Shown here: in pieces, positions 59,884 to 64,000 of the stretch
How the letters are laid out: each line of letters begins with the position of its first letter
Position numbering within the stretch: position 1 is the stretch's first letter
Assembly: GCF_003814705.1 (NCBI RefSeq)
Contig: NZ_RKRA01000001.1
Location: 744,001-808,000, forward strand
DNA from: Georgenia muralis
GTDB lineage: Bacteria; Actinomycetota; Actinomycetes; Actinomycetales; Actinomycetaceae
Direction: 5' to 3'
Length of the DNA: 64,000 nt
The notes under the pieces: model-generated
Database searches by the model: none
What the model was told of the DNA's origin: nothing
The model's input: only the letters and a program-made list of their open reading frames with translations
Program-made: the position numbers and the translations under genes

Positions 59884-61284
59884 TCATCCAGCGACCAGCG
59901 CCCCGGCCATCGACGGCCGCAGCGGCAGGCCCGGCAGCAGCATCGCCTGCGTCGCGTGGTAGATGTCCGCCTTGCCCGGGCGGATGGTCGCAGCGGGGCG
60001 GTTGACCGGGTCGAGCTCGTGGTGCCACGAGCCGCCGAGGGTGTCCACGAACGTCGTGCGCGCGTACTCCCACCAGGTCCGGTAGTGCCCGGCGTACGCC
60101 TCCTCCCCCGTCACGTGCCACAGCGCCGCGGCCGCGCCGAGCGCCTCGCACACCACCCAGTGCAGGCGCTGACGGATGACGGGCGTCCCGGACCAGTCGG
60201 TCGTGTAGACGAAGCCCGGCGCACCGTCCACCGACCAGCCGTCGGCGACCGCGCGATCGAACAGCGCCCGGGCGGCGCCGACGAGGTCAACACGACCGCT
60301 GGGCGTCGAGGCCGTTCCGGGCTCGCTCCCCATCGGGTCCGCGGCGCCGTGGTCCCCGTCCCACGCGGCGTGCAGGCCCGCATCCACCTGCAGCAGCAGC
60401 CGGCTCCACTCGAAGCCGTGCCCGACCGTGGCGCCGTAGGGCTTGAACGGGTCGGTGAGGTGCTCGCGGTTGTGCTCGAGCAGTGGGTGAAAGCCGGCGT
60501 CGTAGTGCTCGGGCAGCCGCCACTGGTGGGCCTCGGCCACGCCCACGACCCGCTCGCTGATCTGCCGGGCGCGGTCGAGCCAGACGGCCCGGCCGGTCGC
60601 GTCGAACGCGGCGAGGAACGCCTCGACCGTGTGCATGTTCGCGTTGGCGCCGCGGTAGTCGCTCAGCCGCGTGAAGGAGGCGTCCCACTCCTCGACGACG
60701 ACGCCGAGCCCCTCGTCCCAGAACCGCTCCTCGACGACGGCGAGCGCCTCGTCCAGGAGCTCGGCGGCGCCGGGTCGCCCGGCCAGGTGCGCACTCGCCG
60801 CGGCCAGGATCACGAAGGCGTGCGGGTAGGACCACTTCCGGTCGTCGACGACGACGTGACCGGTGCTGTCAGCGCCGCCGTCGAGGCCGTCCGCCGCCCC
60901 GCCGGCCTCGACCGCGGTGAACCACCCGCCGTGGGCGTCGTCGTGGAACACCGTGCGCAGCGAGTTCACGCCGTGGTCGACGAGCTCGGCCGCGCCGGGC
61001 ACGCCGAGCAGGTGTGCGAGGGCGTAGGTGTGCGTCATCCGGCCCGTGACGTAGAGGTAGGCGGGCATGCCCGGAGTCGGAGCACCCGTGACGTCGAGCC
61101 AGGCGAAACCGCCGCCGGGCAGGGCCGCGGCCCGCCCGAACGCCAGCAGGCGGCGGGCCTCGTGGCCGAGGTCGTCGAGGGGGAACAGGTCCTCGGCGCC
61201 GGGGGGCTCGGCGTGGGCGTGGGCGGGGGCGTGGGCGGGGGCGTGGGCGTGGCCGTGGGCGTGGGAGTGGGCGATCGTGCTCAG
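59884..61284 (-). CDS. AGE-family epimerase with His/Ala/Pro-rich N-terminal extension
   Basis: About 466 residues. The barrel motifs (GANANMHTVEAFLAAFDATG, DPFKPYGATVGHGFEWSRLLL, GFVYTTDW, GSWHHELDP) closely match those of the paralogue at 7454-8665. The first 30 residues are HSHAHGHAHAPAHAPAHAHA-like, unusual in this family, and could bind zinc, nickel or cobalt. No ATG or GTG lies near the start; a CTG at 61284 overlaps the upstream stop as CTGA, like the ATGA overlaps elsewhere in the window, so it is the best guess. Start is uncertain. Confidence 0.75.
   Translation of the reverse strand: MSTIAHSHAHGHAHAPAHAPAHAHAEPPGAEDLFPLDDLGHEARRLLAFGRAAALPGGGFAWLDVTGAPTPGMPAYLYVTGRMTHTYALAHLLGVPGAAELVDHGVNSLRTVFHDDAHGGWFTAVEAGGAADGLDGGADSTGHVVVDDRKWSYPHAFVILAAASAHLAGRPGAAELLDEALAVVEERFWDEGLGVVVEEWDASFTRLSDYRGANANMHTVEAFLAAFDATGRAVWLDRARQISERVVGVAEAHQWRLPEHYDAGFHPLLEHNREHLTDPFKPYGATVGHGFEWSRLLLQVDAGLHAAWDGDHGAADPMGSEPGTASTPSGRVDLVGAARALFDRAVADGWSVDGAPGFVYTTDWSGTPVIRQRLHWVVCEALGAAAALWHVTGEEAYAGHYRTWWEYARTTFVDTLGGSWHHELDPVNRPAATIRPGKADIYHATQAMLLPGLPLRPSMAGALVAG
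61210..61272 (-). repeat. Short tandem repeats encoding the His/Ala/Pro tract
   Basis: Imperfect repeats of gcgtgggcg and gtgggcggggg on the plus strand encode His-Ala and Ala-Pro-Ala-His on the minus strand. Confidence 0.7.
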
Positions 61285-62132
61285 CTCCCCGTGAACGAGG
61301 GGTCGCGACGCTCGGTGAACGCGGTGACGCCCTCGGTGAAGTCCGCGGTTCCCCCGCTCGCCGCACCGGCCAGGCCCTCGAGCGCCATCGCGGCACCGGC
61401 CGAGCCGGCGTCGACCGCCTGCTTGGCCATCTGCACCGCCACCGGCGAGCGCGAGGCGATCTCCTCGGCCAGGCCTGACGCCGCGGCGAGCACCGACGCC
61501 CGCGGCGCGAGCGCCGTCGCGATCCCCCAGCTCTCGCACCGGTCGGCGTCCACCGGCCGCCCGGTGAGAATGAGCTCCTTGGCCCGCGCCGGCCCGACGA
61601 GCTCGCGCAGCCGCCACGTCCCGCCCCAGCCGGGCACGGTGCCCAGGCCCACCTCGGTGAGCCCGACCGTGGCGTCGTCGGCGAGGACCCGCAGGTCGCA
61701 GGCGAGGGCGAGCTCGAGCCCGCCGCCGTAGGCGTTGCCGTCGACGGCGGCGATCGTCGGCTGGCGCAGCGCGGCGAGCCGGTCGAACACCTGGTGCCCG
61801 CGCCGGGTCCAGGTGCGCCACATGTCGGTGGCGCCGAGCTGCTTGAAGTGCTTGATGTCCGCGCCCGCGCAGAACACGCGGTCGCCGGCGGAGGCGAGGA
61901 CGACGGCGCGCACGGCCCGGTCGGCGTCGATGCGGGCGAGCACCCGCTCGAGGTCGTCGAGCATCGCCATGGTCAGGGCGTTGAGCTTGGCGGGCCGGTC
62001 GAGCATGACGGTCACGACCGGACCGGTGCCGATGACGACGACGCGCCCGTCGGCCGCGTCCCGGCCGTCCGGGGCACCAGCCGCACCCACTCCCACGGCG
62101 CCCCCGTCACCCGGAGCACCCGGCCCGCTCAA
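61281..62132 (-). CDS. Enoyl-CoA hydratase/isomerase-family protein
   Basis: 283 residues. Crotonase motifs: RPAKLNALT, the first oxyanion loop FCAGADIKHF, and YGGGLELALACDLRV with the conserved Gly-Gly pair. The TTG at 62132 overlaps the CoA-transferase stop as TTGA and has gaggtgg upstream, so it is preferred over later GTG codons; the first 28 residues are Gly/Ala-rich linker. The usual glutamate pair of hydratases is not fully clear, so hydratase versus isomerase or other crotonase activity is open. Confidence 0.85.
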   Translation of the reverse strand: MSGPGAPGDGGAVGVGAAGAPDGRDAADGRVVVIGTGPVVTVMLDRPAKLNALTMAMLDDLERVLARIDADRAVRAVVLASAGDRVFCAGADIKHFKQLGATDMWRTWTRRGHQVFDRLAALRQPTIAAVDGNAYGGGLELALACDLRVLADDATVGLTEVGLGTVPGWGGTWRLRELVGPARAKELILTGRPVDADRCESWGIATALAPRASVLAAASGLAEEIASRSPVAVQMAKQAVDAGSAGAAMALEGLAGAASGGTADFTEGVTAFTERRDPSFTGS

Positions 62133-63748
62133 CGCGCCACCTCGACGTCGAGCTCCGGCCGCGGCCGCGCGACCCGGAGGTCGAACTCGTGCGCGTCCTC
62201 GACGAAGAGGTCCGCGTCCATGAGCCGCAGGTCCTCCGCCACGAGCAGCGGGATCGCCGCACGGCCGAGCACGTCGCGCTGCAGGTCCACCCCCGGGGCG
62301 ATCTCCACGACGGTCAGCCCCTCGTCACGCAGCTCCAGCACCGCCCGCTCGGTCACGTAGACCACCCGCTGGTCGCGGTCGCGCCCAGCCCGGCCGGAGA
62401 AGGACACCTGCGCCACCTCGGGCACGAACTTCGGCACCGGACCGTCCGTGACGATCTCCAGCCGCCCGTCACCGACGACCAGCTCGCGCCCACGCCCGGC
62501 CGTGAAGTAGCCGGAGAAGACGATGACCGGCGCGTGGGCGGTGATGTCGGCGAACCCGCCGATGCCGGCGGTGACGTGGGAGTGCGCGGGCAGGTGGGAG
62601 ACGTTGACGTCCCCGGCGGCGGAGACCTCGAGGAAGGAGAGCAGGGAGACGTCGATGCCGCCGCCCTGGAGCAGGGTGAACTGGTCGGCGCTCTGCATGA
62701 TCGCGTGCGGGTTGAGCGCCGAGCCGAAGGCGAAGTCGGTGAGCGGGAAGCCCCCCACCGGGCCCTGCTCGAGCACCCATGTCATCTCGTCCTGGTGCTC
62801 CGCCTCGAGCACCACCCGCGGCACGCCGGCGGAGAGGCCGAAACCGAGGTTGACGATGTCGTCGCGGTGCAGCTCGCGGGCGGCACGGCGCGCGATGACC
62901 TTCTCCGGCCCCCACGGCAGCGGCTCGATCTGCTCCAGCGAGCGCATCTCCTCCCCCGAGAGGGCGGGGTCGTACTGGGTCTGGGTGGTCTGCATCTGCT
63001 CGGGCACCACGACGACGACGTCGACGAGGATGCCGGGCACGTGCACCCGCGCCGGCGGGAGCCGCTCCCCGACCTGACGCTCGACCTGGGCGATGACGAG
63101 GCCGCCGTTGTTGTGGGCGGCGTAGGCCTGGTCGAGGGCACCGAGGCGGCTGGCCTCGTGCTCGTAGCTGAGGTTGCCCAGCGGGTCGGCGGTGGTGGCA
63201 CGGATGATCGCCACGTCCACCGGCACCGCCGGGTAGAACAGCCAGTCCGCCCCGGCCACCCGCTCCACCGAGACGAACTCCGGGGTCGCGGCGTTCATCC
63301 GCGCCCCGCCCAGCGCCGGGTCGGCGTAGGTGCCGCGCCCGACGTCGGTGAGCACGCCGGGCTGGCGGGCGGCGGCCGCCCGGTGCATCTGGAACAGCAC
63401 GCCCGAGGGGATGTTGTAGGCCTCCACCTCGCCCGACTCGATGAGCCGGCGCACGAGCGGCGGGTCGAACCGGGACGGCCCCGACGGCAGGCTGCCGGCG
63501 AAGATCCGCCGCAGCATGCCCGGCCGGGCGATGTGGTCCACGCCCTTGATGCCGTACATGTCCCCCGCCGCGATCGGGTGCAGGGAGGTCAGCGCCCTCG
63601 GCGAGCCGGTGGCGGTGAAGCGGTCGCCGAGCGCCTCGAGCACCCGGTCCGGGCAGCCCAGCCCCGAGGACGACGAGACCGAGACGGTGGCCCCGTCGCG
63701 GACGAGGGCGGCGGCCCGGTCCGGGTCGAGGACGAGTGGCGTACGCAT
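62129..63748 (-). CDS. Fused acyl-CoA:acetate/3-oxoacid CoA-transferase
   Basis: 539 residues holding both CoA-transferase halves (alpha, then beta) in one chain, as in propionate and acetoacetyl CoA-transferases. GATVSVSSSSGLGCPD is the N-terminal CoA site, and the catalytic Glu is in VLEQGPVGGFP near residue 330. The ATG at 63748 has an RBS (aggag). It moves CoA from an acyl-CoA to a carboxylate, feeding the adjacent crotonase. It starts a tightly overlapping leftward operon. Confidence 0.88.
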   Translation of the reverse strand: MRTPLVLDPDRAAALVRDGATVSVSSSSGLGCPDRVLEALGDRFTATGSPRALTSLHPIAAGDMYGIKGVDHIARPGMLRRIFAGSLPSGPSRFDPPLVRRLIESGEVEAYNIPSGVLFQMHRAAAARQPGVLTDVGRGTYADPALGGARMNAATPEFVSVERVAGADWLFYPAVPVDVAIIRATTADPLGNLSYEHEASRLGALDQAYAAHNNGGLVIAQVERQVGERLPPARVHVPGILVDVVVVVPEQMQTTQTQYDPALSGEEMRSLEQIEPLPWGPEKVIARRAARELHRDDIVNLGFGLSAGVPRVVLEAEHQDEMTWVLEQGPVGGFPLTDFAFGSALNPHAIMQSADQFTLLQGGGIDVSLLSFLEVSAAGDVNVSHLPAHSHVTAGIGGFADITAHAPVIVFSGYFTAGRGRELVVGDGRLEIVTDGPVPKFVPEVAQVSFSGRAGRDRDQRVVYVTERAVLELRDEGLTVVEIAPGVDLQRDVLGRAAIPLLVAEDLRLMDADLFVEDAHEFDLRVARPRPELDVEVAR

Positions 63749-64000
63749 GGGTGGCTCCTGAGATTGACGGCGATGTCTGCCCCGGACTGTAGATCGATCC
63801 ACCGCCCCCGCGCAAGGCCCACCGGTCGCCAGACCCGTGGACGCCTGGTCACGTTGCGTCGGCAGAATTCCGCCATTTCTGCGCCGCCGGCTCTCAAGTA
63901 GTCCATCGGAGGAGCCACCACATCGCCACGGCTCTCACGAGACCGAACCGTGACCTGACCGACAGTTGACGCATTCCGGCCACCGCATTAGCGTGACCGA
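63749..64000. other. Upstream region of the CoA-transferase operon
   Basis: No gene seen. Holds a rightward promoter candidate described separately and presumably the leftward promoter for the operon. Confidence 0.5.
63966..63994 (+). promoter_or_regulatory. Candidate promoter for a gene beyond the window
   Basis: TTGACG at 63966-63971, spacer 17 bp, TAGCGT at 63989-63994; a good sigma-70-like pair facing right. The transcript start would lie at the window edge. Confidence 0.5.

Overview
The window is about 64 kb of very GC-rich, densely coded chromosome. It carries LacI-type regulators, carbohydrate ABC importers, PASTA-less PknB-like kinases, a mycothiol-type DinB/maleylpyruvate isomerase fold protein, a DUF2530 membrane protein and many GTG starts. 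This points to an actinobacterium, most plausibly a Micrococcales soil or plant-litter saprophyte near Cellulomonas or Georgenia; the taxon is inferred, not proven. No rRNA, tRNA or CRISPR was seen.

Layout. (1) 1-8.7 kb: a sugar-acid locus with the tail of a Gfo/Idh/MocA dehydrogenase, a LacI regulator, a PotABCD-architecture ABC importer, mannonate dehydratase and a convergent AGE-family epimerase. (2) 8.7-16.6 kb: a VOC protein, then a leftward signalling cluster of a class III cyclase/AAA/TPR giant, a DinB-like protein and two transmembrane Ser/Thr kinases. (3) 16.8-26.3 kb: a PPOX protein, TrpB2, a membrane-anchored HNH/excalibur protein, an IS1380 element with a clear 5-bp target duplication, an HTTM-like membrane pair, and a decaying stretch with a DinB pseudogene and an antiporter fragment. 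(4) 26.3-34.0 kb: a 780-residue beta-sandwich protein, a long leader, and a three-gene operon of GT2 polysaccharide synthase, HlyD-like accessory protein and GH81 beta-1,3-glucanase lipoprotein. (5) 34.1-43.6 kb: an eight-gene sugar operon with ribose-type ABC transporter, kinase, isomerases, mutarotase and class II aldolase/epimerase, divergent from its LacI regulator across three matched operators. (6) 43.6-48.4 kb: an IS1182 element and an IS630 element stacked at one CTAG site at the end of a DUF421 gene, plus small membrane proteins. (7) 48.4-56.7 kb: an amino-sugar locus with NanE-type epimerase, ROK kinase, a small secreted peptide, LacI, an FAD oxidoreductase and a CUT1 importer, closed by a strong terminator. 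(8) 56.9-64 kb: a secreted subtilase with GDWDGDG repeats, a defective IS481 element inserted in the apex of a palindrome, and a leftward overlapping trio of CoA-transferase, enoyl-CoA hydratase and a His-rich AGE epimerase.

How the parts work together. Three separate LacI-controlled uptake modules dominate, each coupling an importer to the first catabolic enzymes, so the region is an accessory carbohydrate island. The most novel-looking unit is the GT2/HlyD/GH81 operon. It combines synthase, periplasm-side accessory and linkage-specific hydrolase in one transcript, which suggests secretion and trimming of a beta-1,3-glucan (curdlan-like) or mixed-linkage glucan. Four insertion sequences, two pseudogenes and short tandem repeats show active remodelling.
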